Positions 34,243 to 43,122 are shown, counted from the stretch's first letter. The stretch: 63,769 bases of DNA from an uncultured Cyclobacteriaceae bacterium (GCA_937146645.1 CAKZRQ010000052.1:1-63769); one strand, 5' to 3'. The notes: generated by a model not told the origin, from the sequence alone. Translations and numbers: made by a program.

Positions 34243-34997
34243 AAAATCTAACCACCACCTTAATTTTATTCATTCTGCTTAGCGGAATGAGTATGGCACA
34301 AGACCTTCAAAATGCGCTAAAAGGCGACCAGCTAGCATGGGCTGACCGTAATTCACCAGTCACAGATACGATAGCCTTTGAGCTTCCTAACGAAGGAACT
34401 TTGATCCTCTACTACAATAATACGGAGCATAGTAAGGAAAGCCTCACTAATGAATTTGAGCCGATCCTACAGAAAGCAACCGAATTTCCCGAGTTTACTA
34501 CCCTCGCTTACAGAGTTTGTGACAATTACTATCAGACCAGCATTTCCGGTGTGACTTATGATTTGGAAGCGAATTATGTACCCTATGTAGAAAGCATTGA
34601 GCTTACTTTCCCGGTAGGCCTGGATTTCACTGGAGGTGATTTTACTCCTACTGTTGGTTTCAGGACTCATGTGAATCTCAGACAGTTCTCTATTGGAGGT
34701 TCTATCACCAATACCATATTCTTTCCAGAACGGGAAGATGGAAATGTGAGAGTGAATAGCAACTGGTTCGCAAATGCGGAATTCGCCTGGGAATTTGGGA
34801 ATGTGCAGAAGCAAAGACGAAATACCTTCGGAGTAGGATATCTTTTGAATGAAGGAGATAGCCAGCTTTTCTCCGGGACCACTGTCCAAGCTTTCTACAA
34901 GAGGAAGCTTAATGACAATATTTCAATACGAGTGGGCGTGATAGCAACCGAGAACTTCAACACCTTCTATCCAACAGTTGGGATAAGGTTTTGGTAA
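34239..34997 (+). CDS. Predicted outer-membrane beta-barrel protein of the sigma operon
   Basis: 252 residues. Signal peptide MKNLTTTLILFILLSGMSMAQ, then an N-terminal domain of about 95 residues without barrel character (ALKGDQLAWADRNSPVTDTIAFELPNEGTLILYYNNTEHS), then barrel strands (VESIELTFPVGLDFTG, TPTVGFRTHVNLRQFSIGGSITN, NNISIRVGVIATENF). It ends FYPTVGIRFW with a terminal aromatic residue. Third gene of the ECF operon. It may be the envelope sensor or target for the sigma/anti-sigma pair; family not recognised. Confidence 0.72.
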   Translation: MKNLTTTLILFILLSGMSMAQDLQNALKGDQLAWADRNSPVTDTIAFELPNEGTLILYYNNTEHSKESLTNEFEPILQKATEFPEFTTLAYRVCDNYYQTSISGVTYDLEANYVPYVESIELTFPVGLDFTGGDFTPTVGFRTHVNLRQFSIGGSITNTIFFPEREDGNVRVNSNWFANAEFAWEFGNVQKQRRNTFGVGYLLNEGDSQLFSGTTVQAFYKRKLNDNISIRVGVIATENFNTFYPTVGIRFW

Positions 34998-35003
34998 CTG
35001 AAA

Positions 35004-35030
35004 AAGCCGGCTCAAGCCGGCTTAATTTTT
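35004..35030. terminator. Bidirectional terminator between the sigma operon and DUF4293 gene
   Basis: AAGCCGGC (35004-35011) / GCCGGCTT (35016-35023) with loop TCAA. T-run follows on the plus strand and A-run precedes it, so it can serve both convergent units. Confidence 0.88.
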
Positions 35031-35508
35031 ATCTAATTCTGTCCACTGACCTCACCAGTGCCTCATCCTTTCGGATGAATCTGTTTGCCAACATATTTAA
35101 AACCATGGCTGCTAAAATCACCCAAAATCCTATTTGATAGGTACCTGAATCTTGAACTTCTAAATCTGTCACCTTACCGTTCGTAGTCAAAAAGACTGCG
35201 GCCACAAGCCCCACCATCAACATGGAATTGATCATATTGAACATCATCTGTCTGGTTCGATTTTTATACTGAAAAATAGAAATCACAGCCAGGATCATGA
35301 CCACCGCAGCTATTGCACCGATGTACCATTTGCTCTCTGAATCCGTTACTTCACCTGCATTGGATAACTGATCCATGCTCAAGGCGGTCAGCTCAAAAGA
35401 GCCTTCGAGTCCAGGCGAAGCGGACAAACTCCATAGTGGAAAAACAAGGGTCAACACCATAGCGATAGCGACCAAAAGCAGAAATATGGATTGAATTCGT
35501 TGGATCAT
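35029..35508 (-). CDS. DUF4293-like four-TM membrane protein
   Basis: 159 residues. The N-terminus MIQRIQSIFLLLVAIAMVLTLVFPLWSL is the recognisable DUF4293 beginning, followed by about three further membrane helices (IGAIAAVVMILAVISIF, MINSMLMVGLVAAVFLT, GFWVILAAMVLNMLANRFI) and a basic C-terminus (KDEALVRSVDRIR). This family is found in Bacteroidota and its role is unknown. It is divergent from truA, with the starts 94 bases apart. Confidence 0.85.
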   Translation of the reverse strand: MIQRIQSIFLLLVAIAMVLTLVFPLWSLSASPGLEGSFELTALSMDQLSNAGEVTDSESKWYIGAIAAVVMILAVISIFQYKNRTRQMMFNMINSMLMVGLVAAVFLTTNGKVTDLEVQDSGTYQIGFWVILAAMVLNMLANRFIRKDEALVRSVDRIR

Positions 35509-35567
35509 GTCTCTAAATTTTCTGCAAAGAAAAGCCCTTCCTGCCTCAATACCAAGTTACAACAGCG

Positions 35568-35596
35568 ATTGGGAACGAAGAGGAATGCTATCTTTG
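35568..35596 (+). promoter_or_regulatory. Bacteroidota-type promoter of truA, near-leaderless
   Basis: -33-like ATTG (35568-35571), 17-base spacer, then -7 element TATCTTTG (35589-35596), a perfect match to TAnnTTTG. The truA ATG begins at 35602, five bases after the -7 box, so transcription should start on or next to the start codon. Confidence 0.65.
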
Positions 35597-35601
35597 CCCC
35601 A

Positions 35602-36363
35602 ATGGGCAAAATCAAAAGATATTTCCTGGAACTGAGCTATCTGGGCACTCCATTTCATGGATGGCAAATCCAGGAGAATGCCGAGACAGTTCAAGGCACT
35701 ATTGAAGCAGCTCTTAGCACATTTTTCAGATCCCCGCACAGTATACAGGGCAGTGGTCGGACAGACACTGGAGTCCATGCGAGTATGCAAGTCGCTCATT
35801 TTGATACGTCAGAATCCTTCGAAAAGGAAAAGCTTGTAAAGGGTTTGAATGGAATTTTACCAAAGGAGATCAGTATTCATTCCATTCGAGAAGTCAAATC
35901 AGAAGCGCATGCTCGATTTGATGCAGAAGAGAGGTCATACTTCTATAGGATGATTTTTCAGAAAAGTCCTTTTCTTGATGGTATGGCTTGGTACTCCTTT
36001 AGAAAGCCAAATGTGGACTTAATGAATAAGGCTGCCGCAACTTTGCTTAGCTACAAAGATTTTGAGGCCTTCAGCAAAGTCAATACTGAGGTGAATCATT
36101 TTCGCTGTGAAATAAAATCAGCCTATTGGGAACAAAAGGACGGGGAATTGTTATTTCATATAACTGCCAATCGCTTTCTACGTGGAATGGTTAGGGCAAT
36201 TGTGGGCACTTTGGTGGAGATAGGCTTGGAGAAAAGGGCTCCTGAAAGCTTGGTAGAAATTATTGAATCAAAAAGCAGAGCCCGAGCTGGCAAAGCCGCT
36301 CCCGCTCATGGACTTTTTCTGGATAGAGTGACCTACCCAGATGAAATCTATCTAGATTTGTAA
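35602..36363 (+). CDS. truA: tRNA pseudouridine(38-40) synthase
   Basis: 253 residues from the ATG at 35602. Upstream in-frame Met at 35491 would read through the promoter and give 37 extra, non-conserved residues. TruA marks are YFLELSYLGTPFHGWQIQENAETVQGTIEAAL, the catalytic Asp in GSGRTDTGVHASMQVAHFD, and RFLRGMVRAIVGTLVEIG near the C-terminus. It converts U38-40 of tRNA anticodon arms to pseudouridine. The MdlB-like ABC exporter gene starts 4 bases downstream. Confidence 0.95.
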   Translation: MGKIKRYFLELSYLGTPFHGWQIQENAETVQGTIEAALSTFFRSPHSIQGSGRTDTGVHASMQVAHFDTSESFEKEKLVKGLNGILPKEISIHSIREVKSEAHARFDAEERSYFYRMIFQKSPFLDGMAWYSFRKPNVDLMNKAAATLLSYKDFEAFSKVNTEVNHFRCEIKSAYWEQKDGELLFHITANRFLRGMVRAIVGTLVEIGLEKRAPESLVEIIESKSRARAGKAAPAHGLFLDRVTYPDEIYLDL

Positions 36364-36366
36364 GCC

Positions 36367-38139
36367 TTGAGTTTAGAAAAAGAAAACACATCCTCCGGCG
36401 ACATAGTCGACTCCAAAGTCCTGAGAAAGCTGTATGCTTTTGTCAAGCCTTATCGGGTTCAGTTTTACTTTCTGGTTTTTCTGACCATTTCCCTAGCTAT
36501 TCTCGCTCCGACCCGACCTTACTTCATTCAAGTAGCGATTGACGATTATGTAGCTCTCGGTGATACAAACGGACTTTATAGAATCATCTTAATCCTGTTT
36601 GGATTGATGATCTTACAGGCTGTAATTCAATGGGCGCATACATTCTATTCTGGCTGGATCGGACAGGTGATCATCCGGGATATTAGGACGATGCTTTACC
36701 GGCATTTGCTGCGTTTAAAGCTTAAATTTTTCGATAATACACCGATCGGTAGACTGGTTACGCGGAACGTATCGGATATAGAAACACTAGCCAATGTTTT
36801 CAGTGAGGGTTTGGCAGCAATAATTGGAGATTTACTCCAACTGGTGACTATTCTTGGAGTGATGTTTTACATCGATTGGAAGCTAACGCTAGTCAGTCTT
36901 TGTACGCTGCCTCTGCTGATCATCTCCACATACATTTTCAAGGAGAAAATTAAAGTAACCTTTAATGATGTTCGGAATGCTGTTTCGAATCTCAACACTT
37001 TCCTCCAGGAGCATATCACGGGGATGAATATCGTACAGATTTTCAACCGTGAGCAAAGGGAACATGATAAGTTTCAGGAAATCAATAAAGAGCACAGAGC
37101 TGCTCATATCCGTTCTGTATTGTATTACTCCATTTACTTTCCGGTGGCTGAGATTATTCAAGCAATTGGTATAGGCTTGGTCGTTTGGTATGGAGCTGTT
37201 GGCGTGTTGGGAATGGACCTCCAAATCGGAGTTCTCATTTCTTTCATCATGTATCTGCAATTGTTTTTCAGACCAGTGAGACTAATTGCGGATCGCTTCA
37301 ACACTTTGCAAATGGGGGTAGTCAGCTCCTCAAGAATTTTCAAGCTTCTCGAAAGTACTGAGCACATCAGTGATGAGGGAACTCACACGACAGAAAGCAT
37401 AAAGGGACATATCGAATTAGAAAAAGTTTGGTTCGCTTATGTGGACGAACAATATGTTCTGAAGGACATAAATATCGAAGTCAAACCAGGGGAAACCCTA
37501 GCTCTTGTGGGAGCCACGGGCGCTGGTAAATCTTCGATTATTAACCTGCTCTCCCGTTTTTATGAAATAAATAACGGAAGCATTAAGGTGGATGGTGTTG
37601 ACATTAGAGACTACAGGCTAGATAACCTTCGTAGGCATATTGGTGTCGTTCTTCAGGATGTGTTCCTTTTCTCGAACACTATTTACTATAATATTACACT
37701 CGGAAATCCTGATATCTCCCGCGAGCAAGTAATGCAAGCAGCCGAGATGGTTGGTGCCAGGAAATTTATCGAAAAGCTTCCCGGAGGATTAGATTATAAC
37801 GTGATGGAGCGAGGGGCTACTTTGTCCGTAGGACAAAGACAATTAATCTCCTTTGTGCGAGCAATGGTTTACGATCCTGAAATTATCATTCTAGATGAAG
37901 CTACGTCTTCAGTAGACACAGAGACTGAGGAACTGATTCAGGAATCCATCGAAAAAATGATGTCGGGCAGAACCTCTATTGTCATCGCTCATAGACTTTC
38001 CACGATTCAAAAGGCCGATAAAATCATCGTATTAAATAAGGGTGAGATAGTGGAAACAGGCACGCATGAGGAATTGCTTGATTTAGGCGGGCATTATACC
38101 CTTTTGCATCAAATGCAGCTTAAAACCATGGCTATTTAG
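36367..38139 (+). CDS. ABC exporter, MdlB/YheH-like (fused membrane and ATPase domains)
   Basis: 590 residues, starting at a TTG (MSLEKENTSSGD). No ATG occurs until deep in the membrane domain, so a TTG start 4 bases after the truA stop is the best choice. Six membrane helices precede the ATPase: Walker A GATGAGKSS, Walker B IIILDEATSSVDTETE, and the signature LSVGQRQLISFVRAM in place of LSGGQ. LSVGQRQL is characteristic of the MdlB/YheH group, which functions in heterodimeric exporters with a second ATPase. No partner half-transporter lies next to it; the MsbA-like gene at 23450-25282 is distant. Exported compound unknown. Confidence 0.9.
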   Translation: MSLEKENTSSGDIVDSKVLRKLYAFVKPYRVQFYFLVFLTISLAILAPTRPYFIQVAIDDYVALGDTNGLYRIILILFGLMILQAVIQWAHTFYSGWIGQVIIRDIRTMLYRHLLRLKLKFFDNTPIGRLVTRNVSDIETLANVFSEGLAAIIGDLLQLVTILGVMFYIDWKLTLVSLCTLPLLIISTYIFKEKIKVTFNDVRNAVSNLNTFLQEHITGMNIVQIFNREQREHDKFQEINKEHRAAHIRSVLYYSIYFPVAEIIQAIGIGLVVWYGAVGVLGMDLQIGVLISFIMYLQLFFRPVRLIADRFNTLQMGVVSSSRIFKLLESTEHISDEGTHTTESIKGHIELEKVWFAYVDEQYVLKDINIEVKPGETLALVGATGAGKSSIINLLSRFYEINNGSIKVDGVDIRDYRLDNLRRHIGVVLQDVFLFSNTIYYNITLGNPDISREQVMQAAEMVGARKFIEKLPGGLDYNVMERGATLSVGQRQLISFVRAMVYDPEIIILDEATSSVDTETEELIQESIEKMMSGRTSIVIAHRLSTIQKADKIIVLNKGEIVETGTHEELLDLGGHYTLLHQMQLKTMAI

Positions 38140-38175
38140 CCCGATTCTTGCTGACCTTCCGGCAAAAAGAATTTC

Positions 38176-38763
38176 ATGAGAAAAGCGATTGTTTTTTTAC
38201 TTCTGATTTTGCCTTTTTTATCAAATGCGCAGGAGAGAGGAGTTGGAGTAAGGTTTGGAGAGCCATTTTCCATTACCTATAAAGATTTCATCAGTGATTA
38301 TATATCATTCGAAGGGATGATCGGAAGTGCGGGAGTGAATAGCAGCTCCTACTATCAGCGTGATTTCGAAAACAATCCTCCGGATGGCAATGCTTTTTAC
38401 AGAAGCAACTCGGTGAAAAAAGGCGTTTCCATCAATGCCAGACTGGCCTATCATGAAGATTTTTCCGAGGCTTTTGGAATTGACAAGGGATATATTCTCG
38501 GTTATGCAGGTGCTGGCGCACAATTCAGAACCACAAATGTGACCTTCACCTATACCTTAGATCAGATTGATCCGGAGCAGCCTGGACTTCAAGAGGAAAG
38601 AACGAATGTAGATTTTGGCCCAGAAGCTTTTGTGGGCTTTGAATACTATTTTGATGATTTACCTCTAAATATTTTTGCTGAAGGCGGTATTTTCATAGAG
38701 CTTTTAGATCGCATAGGTCATATGAAAGGTCAAGGAGGAATTGGAGTTAGATATGTCTTTTAG
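38176..38763 (+). CDS. Small outer-membrane beta-barrel protein
   Basis: 195 residues. Signal peptide MRKAIVFLLLILPFLSNAQ. Barrel strands include GVGVRFGEPFSITYKDFI, ISFEGMIGSAGVNSSSYYQRDF, GYILGYAGAGAQFRTTNVTFTYTL and a C-terminal QGGIGVRYVF ending in Phe. It may be an OmpA-like or OmpX-like eight-strand barrel with unknown function. It starts 37 bases after the ABC exporter and 2 bases before the next membrane protein, so the three may be one unit. Confidence 0.72.
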   Translation: MRKAIVFLLLILPFLSNAQERGVGVRFGEPFSITYKDFISDYISFEGMIGSAGVNSSSYYQRDFENNPPDGNAFYRSNSVKKGVSINARLAYHEDFSEAFGIDKGYILGYAGAGAQFRTTNVTFTYTLDQIDPEQPGLQEERTNVDFGPEAFVGFEYYFDDLPLNIFAEGGIFIELLDRIGHMKGQGGIGVRYVF

Positions 38764-38765
38764 AA

Positions 38766-39284
38766 ATGAATAAGAAGGCAATACTGGTTGGTGCTGGAAT
38801 TTTAATTCTTGCAGTTTCTGCTTACGCATTATTTGTAAGCCTTGGCGGTAACAACCCCATTGAGATCCAAAGAATCGATAATCCACCCCCCACTCTTGCT
38901 GGTATAACTTACGAAGGAACTCCGCAAGACGAACGATTAGGTAAAACCTTCCAAAGGATCGAAGAAATCATTTCGACCAATCCGGGTAAAAAACTTCATA
39001 CCATTTATGAAATTGAGCCAGCTGGAAAACTCGATACCATGAGGGTATTTATCGGCTTTGACCAAAGCTTGCAACTAGACAGTCTGGAATTCAAAGAATT
39101 TAAAGAAACTGCTTTTTTACTCGCCTCCATCGAAGCTAATAGTTGGGTAATGCCGGGTCCAAATAAAGTAAAGGAGGAAATTCGGGAGTTTGCCAAAGAA
39201 AATAATATCACCATCACAGAGGTTTTCATCGACAAAATTCTCACAGATACCAAGGTCCAAGTAATCGCTCCCGTAAAGAATTGA
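38766..39284 (+). CDS. Membrane-anchored protein, possibly GyrI-like
   Basis: 172 residues. An N-terminal hydrophobic segment (about 4-27, AILVGAGILILAVSAYALFVS) anchors it, or acts as a signal. The mature part begins with RIDNPPPTLAGITYEGTPQDERLGKTFQRIEEIISTNPG and a folded alpha/beta domain of about 130 residues. The order (beta strand, helix RLGKTFQRIEEII, strand LHTIYEIEPAG) loosely recalls the GyrI/BmrR ligand-binding fold, but the match is weak and the family is not recognised with confidence. The gene sits between a small barrel gene and the collagen-like lipoprotein gene. Confidence 0.6.
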   Translation: MNKKAILVGAGILILAVSAYALFVSLGGNNPIEIQRIDNPPPTLAGITYEGTPQDERLGKTFQRIEEIISTNPGKKLHTIYEIEPAGKLDTMRVFIGFDQSLQLDSLEFKEFKETAFLLASIEANSWVMPGPNKVKEEIREFAKENNITITEVFIDKILTDTKVQVIAPVKN

Positions 39285-39359
39285 TTATTTAAGTTTTTTG
39301 GCCAACCTATTTGGAATATTTATCGTGTAGAGAAGTAGTCGATCACCAAATTTTATTTT

Positions 39360-39917
39360 ATGAAAAGATTATTTCCAATTTTCGGTTTGGCATTTTTAAT
39401 GATTTTCCAAGCATGTGAAGGGCCTGCAGGTCCAGCTGGACCACAGGGGCCCGAAGGACCACAAGGACTCCAAGGTGTACCAGGTGATGATGGTTTTAAC
39501 TTTGTCGGAACCACCTACGAGGCAGAAGCAAATTTCAATGCCGATAATGATTACGGAGAACTATTCGCATTTCCAGAAGAACTATTCGAGGGAGATGTAG
39601 TCCTAGTTTATCGATTGAGTGGATTCATTCCTGAAACAGAAAGTCCAGTTTGGAGACAAATTCCCCAAACAATTTTCTTCGAGGAAGGAGTCCTGATGTA
39701 CAATTTCGATTTCACTACAGCAGATTTCGCTGTATTCCTGGATGGACCTATTGATTTTTCAATTCTTGGCCCTGAATGGACAGATCAACAGATTTTTAGA
39801 ATCGTTGTCGTGCCTTCTGATTTCCCAGACGGAAGAATTGACTTTTCTAATTACGAGGCAGTAATGACATGGCTCGATATTGAAGAAGAAGATTTTGTGA
39901 GAATTTCCTCAAAATAA
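39360..39917 (+). CDS. Lipoprotein with a short collagen-like Gly-X-Y segment
   Basis: 185 residues. Lipobox MIFQAC puts the lipidated Cys at residue 19. Directly after it comes a collagen-like run of eight Gly-X-Y triplets (about residues 21-45: GPAGPAGPQGPEGPQG and further). The rest (about 48-185) is a beta-rich domain ending ISSK, with strands VVLVYRLSGFIPET and FRIVVVPSDF and no recognised family. Eight triplets suffice for a short triple helix, so trimerisation of an outer-membrane-anchored head domain is plausible. Ended by a strong hairpin. Confidence 0.78.
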   Translation: MKRLFPIFGLAFLMIFQACEGPAGPAGPQGPEGPQGLQGVPGDDGFNFVGTTYEAEANFNADNDYGELFAFPEELFEGDVVLVYRLSGFIPETESPVWRQIPQTIFFEEGVLMYNFDFTTADFAVFLDGPIDFSILGPEWTDQQIFRIVVVPSDFPDGRIDFSNYEAVMTWLDIEEEDFVRISSK

Positions 39918-39947
39918 AAAATTACCTAGACCAACTATTCGCATCAG

Positions 39948-39982
39948 ACAGGAGCTCGGCTTTGCTTTGCTCCTGTTTTTTT
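39948..39982 (+). terminator. Terminator of the collagen-like lipoprotein gene
   Basis: ACAGGAGC (39948-39955) / GCTCCTGT (39969-39976) with a 13-base loop and seven T. Confidence 0.85.
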
Positions 39983-40019
39983 GTTCCACACTTTTTCCTC
40001 CGAAATAAGAATTGCCACC

Positions 40020-40027
40020 TATCTTTG
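40020..40027 (+). promoter_or_regulatory. -7 box TATCTTTG before hemE
   Basis: Perfect TAnnTTTG (TATCTTTG) ends 4 bases before the hemE ATG (40032). No convincing -33 TTG at the usual distance, so strength is uncertain. As with truA, the transcript should be near-leaderless. Confidence 0.55.
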
Positions 40028-40031
40028 CCGC

Positions 40032-41057
40032 ATGGAATTACAGAATGATTTACTTCTAAGAGCTGCGAAAGGAGAACGAGTGGAAAGAACACCAGTTTGG
40101 CTCATGAGACAGGCCGGACGTATTCTTCCTGAATATCGAGCCGTCAGAAATTCCCTTTCGGGTTTTATTGAGCTAGCACAAACACCAGAATTGGCGTCAG
40201 AAGTAACCATTCAGCCTGTTGACATTCTTGGTGTGGATGCAGCAATAATTTTTTCTGACATTCTTGTCATTCCAGAAGCCATGGGTCTTCCATACGAGAT
40301 GGTAGAGAAGCGAGGACCTTGGTTTCCCAACACCATCCAATCCGCCTCCGATCTGGATAAGCTCAGAATCGCTGATGGAGCCAATGATTTGGATTATGTA
40401 ATTAAGGCGATTGAGATCACGAAGAAAAACCTGAATGGTCGTGTGCCACTAATCGGTTTCGCTGGTGCTCCCTGGACGATATTTGCATATATGATTGAGG
40501 GAAGTGGAAGTAAAACGTTCTCTAAAGCCAGAGCAATGCTTTACACGGAGCCAGCAATTTCTCATAGGCTTTTAGAGATGATTACTCAAAGCACCATTAA
40601 TTATCTAAAAGCCCAGATAGCGGCTGGAGCAGATTTGGTTCAGGTTTTCGATAGCTGGGCAGGAATTTTGGGTCCTGATCAATACGAGGAGTTCTCCTTG
40701 AAATACATCCGAACGATTTGCGAGGCTATCGATGAAGTGCCAAAAACAGTTTTTGCAAAAGGAGCCTTTTTTGCGAGAGAAGCCATGGGCCAGTTACCAT
40801 GCGAGACTATAGGTCTTGACTGGAATATGGAAATCAAAGAATCCCGAAACTTAATCGGGGCCGATAAAACCCTACAAGGAAACCTTGATCCAGCAGCCTT
40901 ATATGGTACAACTGAGCAAGTGGAAGCTACCACTAGAAAAATGATGGGTCAGTTCAAAGGTACCCGACACATTGCGAATCTGGGCCATGGGGTATATCCT
41001 GACATTAATCCAGAACGAGTCAAGGATTTCATTCAGACAGTGAAGAGCTATAGCTGA
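40032..41057 (+). CDS. hemE: Uroporphyrinogen decarboxylase
   Basis: 341 residues from the ATG at 40032. An earlier in-frame ATG (39981) lies just behind the terminator and upstream of the -7 box. The protein decarboxylates uroporphyrinogen III to coproporphyrinogen III. Marks are [29 protein letters not shown] (contains the conserved Arg cluster and the PVW-MRQAGR signature), [14 protein letters not shown] with the catalytic Asp, [16 protein letters not shown], and [13 protein letters not shown] near the end. The following gene is convergent. Confidence 0.96.
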   Translation: MELQNDLLLRAAKGERVERTPVWLMRQAGRILPEYRAVRNSLSGFIELAQTPELASEVTIQPVDILGVDAAIIFSDILVIPEAMGLPYEMVEKRGPWFPNTIQSASDLDKLRIADGANDLDYVIKAIEITKKNLNGRVPLIGFAGAPWTIFAYMIEGSGSKTFSKARAMLYTEPAISHRLLEMITQSTINYLKAQIAAGADLVQVFDSWAGILGPDQYEEFSLKYIRTICEAIDEVPKTVFAKGAFFAREAMGQLPCETIGLDWNMEIKESRNLIGADKTLQGNLDPAALYGTTEQVEATTRKMMGQFKGTRHIANLGHGVYPDINPERVKDFIQTVKSYS

Positions 41058-41062
41058 ACCTT

Positions 41063-42001
41063 TTAAAGGCTGATCTGAACCCAGGTCTTCACGAAATAGG
41101 GAAAGCGCTTAATGCCTTTTTGGGCTGAGGCAGCGTGCCAGGAGAGTTTTAGGTTATCCTGAAGTTCAGGCAGAATTCCTTCTATCAAATTGATCTCTCG
41201 GATCATTCCTGACTTCTTACTTCCCAGGTATTTAAATAGAAGTTTTTTGACCAAGGGTCCAAGGAAAAGCTGCCAGGCCGTCAGAATAATAGCAGCTCTT
41301 AAACTCATTTCCCTAAACGAATCTGGAAAAAGTGGAATGAAATAAACGGTGAGAAGGCCTAGAATTAATGGCCATTCCATCCCAGAATTTCTACTTCGAT
41401 TTCTTTCTGGGATAGCATTCATCACTTCTGGTATCAAAGCTCCTCTTCTAGACTGGAGAGAAACTCTTCCGATCATCAAACCAACGATTATACCTGAGAT
41501 CAAATAGATTCCGAGATAACTTATGACCAGATTCTTAGCACTGAGAATCGTGGATAAAACTGGGAAATACTGGACAATAGAAATCATAAATTCATCCAAG
41601 GCGTCCCAAAAACCCATTCCGAAAATAATGGTCAAGCTCAATAATTTCATAGTGGCAGACTGCATGTAAGCAAATACTGCGACCAGCAAACGACCAATCT
41701 TCACAGAAGGAATTGCATTAAGTATCAAGGCTCCAAAAATCCCTTGCAGGGCCACAGACATGAATGCGATCATGGGTGCATGTGGACTTAAGAGCATTTT
41801 AAACACTAAAACGATCAAAGTGGCATGAATCACTTTTTTTGAACTTCCCGTAGCAGAATGGATGAGTGAAATAAATAGAGCCGAAAAGCAGGCGATAAAG
41901 ACTCCCATGAGTGGAACTCTAAAGGCATGTAGAATTCCTCCAAGAAAAGTCTCAGCCAATACCCAAAGGGCAATGAGACGGTAATATCTTCTACTGATCA
42001 T
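41063..42001 (-). CDS. Polytopic membrane protein, unknown
   Basis: About 312 residues from ATG 42001 (MISRRYYRLIALWV); ATG at 42016 or TTG at 42022 would add up to seven residues. About seven or eight membrane helices are seen in the first 250 residues (LIALWVLAETFLGGILHAF, VFIACFSALFISLI, LIVLVFKMLLSPHAPMIAFMSVALQG, FGMGFWDALDEF), and the last 50 residues are soluble and basic. The layout is reminiscent of S components of ECF transporters, though no ECF genes are near. Family not recognised. It is overlapped by 11 bases (41991-42001) with the MOSC gene, so the two are probably cotranscribed. Confidence 0.72.
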   Translation of the reverse strand: MISRRYYRLIALWVLAETFLGGILHAFRVPLMGVFIACFSALFISLIHSATGSSKKVIHATLIVLVFKMLLSPHAPMIAFMSVALQGIFGALILNAIPSVKIGRLLVAVFAYMQSATMKLLSLTIIFGMGFWDALDEFMISIVQYFPVLSTILSAKNLVISYLGIYLISGIIVGLMIGRVSLQSRRGALIPEVMNAIPERNRSRNSGMEWPLILGLLTVYFIPLFPDSFREMSLRAAIILTAWQLFLGPLVKKLLFKYLGSKKSGMIREINLIEGILPELQDNLKLSWHAASAQKGIKRFPYFVKTWVQISL

Positions 42002-42803
42002 GTTTGATAATCTCATCCCCAACTCTCACCATACCAGGTCCCAAAGCGAGGGCATTTTGTCCGAAAAGGACTTTGTTTTCAAAATTTCTATAGCCAGCGA
42101 GCGTTTTTAATGGCTCCTTTCCGGTCACTCCTGTATCTTGATTTACCGTGGTCAATACGCAACGAGCGCAAGGTTTGACCCCTTTAAACTTCACGTCCCC
42201 AATATCTAGATATGACCATTTGTCTTCCTCGAAGGCTTGGCCTCCTGAAAAGACAATATTCGGTCTAAACCTATTCATGGGAACAGGTTCATCGAGTCTT
42301 TCATTTAAATCCTTCAGTGATTCCTCACCAATAATTAGGTAAGGCATGCCATCAGCAAAGCTTACATTTTCATCCTTCTCAGAATATCTTGGGTCTACAG
42401 GTCGGACACCTAAATCAGGCATCTTGACAAGATCTACCCTGAAGCCCAAAAACTTCGAGAACCAATCGCCATACTCATGCGATAATAAGTCTGCCTCCAC
42501 TTCATCATCCCAAATGATTATTCTCTTTTTTTCTACCGCCACAGCGGCAAAGGGAACTTTGAGATTTTCTTCTGGTTGATTTACATGAAACACAAGCAAC
42601 CCCTCCGGTTCTAAGCTAATTCTAAGAAGAGCCAACTGAGGATATGTTCTTTGTGTGATGAACATCCCTTCCGCATCCACCAACATCCACCTCCGATCAT
42701 ACTTAAAGCCTCTTTCAAGCACTTCAGCTTCCGAAAGGGAAATTCCTCCGAGAGATTTAATTGGATAAATAAATAGCCCTGAAACCTTGAGCTGGCTTTG
42801 CAT
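41991..42803 (-). CDS. MOSC-domain protein with N-terminal beta-barrel domain
   Basis: 270 residues. It begins LKVSGLFIYPIKSLGGISLSEAEV, the MOSC-N beta-barrel. The MOSC core has FRPNIVFSGGQAFEEDKW and CARCVLTTVNQDTGVTGKEPLKTLAGYRNFE, with the Cys in CARC that binds Moco sulfur in this family (mARC/YcbX/MOSC). RYDRRWMLVDAEGMFITQRTYPQLALL is also a standard match. Such proteins reduce N-hydroxylated bases or transfer sulfur on the molybdenum cofactor. No molybdenum-cofactor genes are nearby. The membrane protein downstream overlaps it by 11 bases. Confidence 0.9.
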   Translation of the reverse strand: MQSQLKVSGLFIYPIKSLGGISLSEAEVLERGFKYDRRWMLVDAEGMFITQRTYPQLALLRISLEPEGLLVFHVNQPEENLKVPFAAVAVEKKRIIIWDDEVEADLLSHEYGDWFSKFLGFRVDLVKMPDLGVRPVDPRYSEKDENVSFADGMPYLIIGEESLKDLNERLDEPVPMNRFRPNIVFSGGQAFEEDKWSYLDIGDVKFKGVKPCARCVLTTVNQDTGVTGKEPLKTLAGYRNFENKVLFGQNALALGPGMVRVGDEIIKHDQ

Positions 42804-42843
42804 AGCGCAAAAGTAAAACTATTGAAAAGTTTATGTCAGAATA

Positions 42844-43083
42844 TCAGGCAAAATATTGCATGAGCTCAGCGATTTTTGCCTCTGCCAAATGCATTGCTTT
42901 GGAATAAAAATGGAAATGAGAATCCACCTGAGTTAAAACCAGAACTATGAAAGTCAACAGCAACCATTTAAGCTGTTCTTTTCTTCGACGCTTTGGAAAA
43001 AAATTGCTCACACCCATAAGATGCATGGAATGCCGAAAAGGATGCAAGCACTTTAAATTTTCTGACAAAATCCTCCCAAACAC
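42844..43083 (-). CDS. Small basic single-TM protein, uncertain
   Basis: 79 residues if translated from 43083; ATG at 43026 would give about 60. It has a basic patch PKRRRKEQLKW followed by one hydrophobic segment (about 40-53, LLLTFIVLVLTQV) and a His/Phe-rich tail DSHFHFYSKAMHLAEAKIAELMQYFA. It lies alone between the MOSC gene and dnaK with no recognised family, so it may be real or a chance ORF. Codon use looks consistent with coding, but this was judged by eye only. Confidence 0.35.
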   Translation of the reverse strand: MFGRILSENLKCLHPFRHSMHLMGVSNFFPKRRRKEQLKWLLLTFIVLVLTQVDSHFHFYSKAMHLAEAKIAELMQYFA

Positions 43084-43122
43084 TACCCTTCTGTGACATT
43101 ATGAAGCTATCTGTGGTTGATG

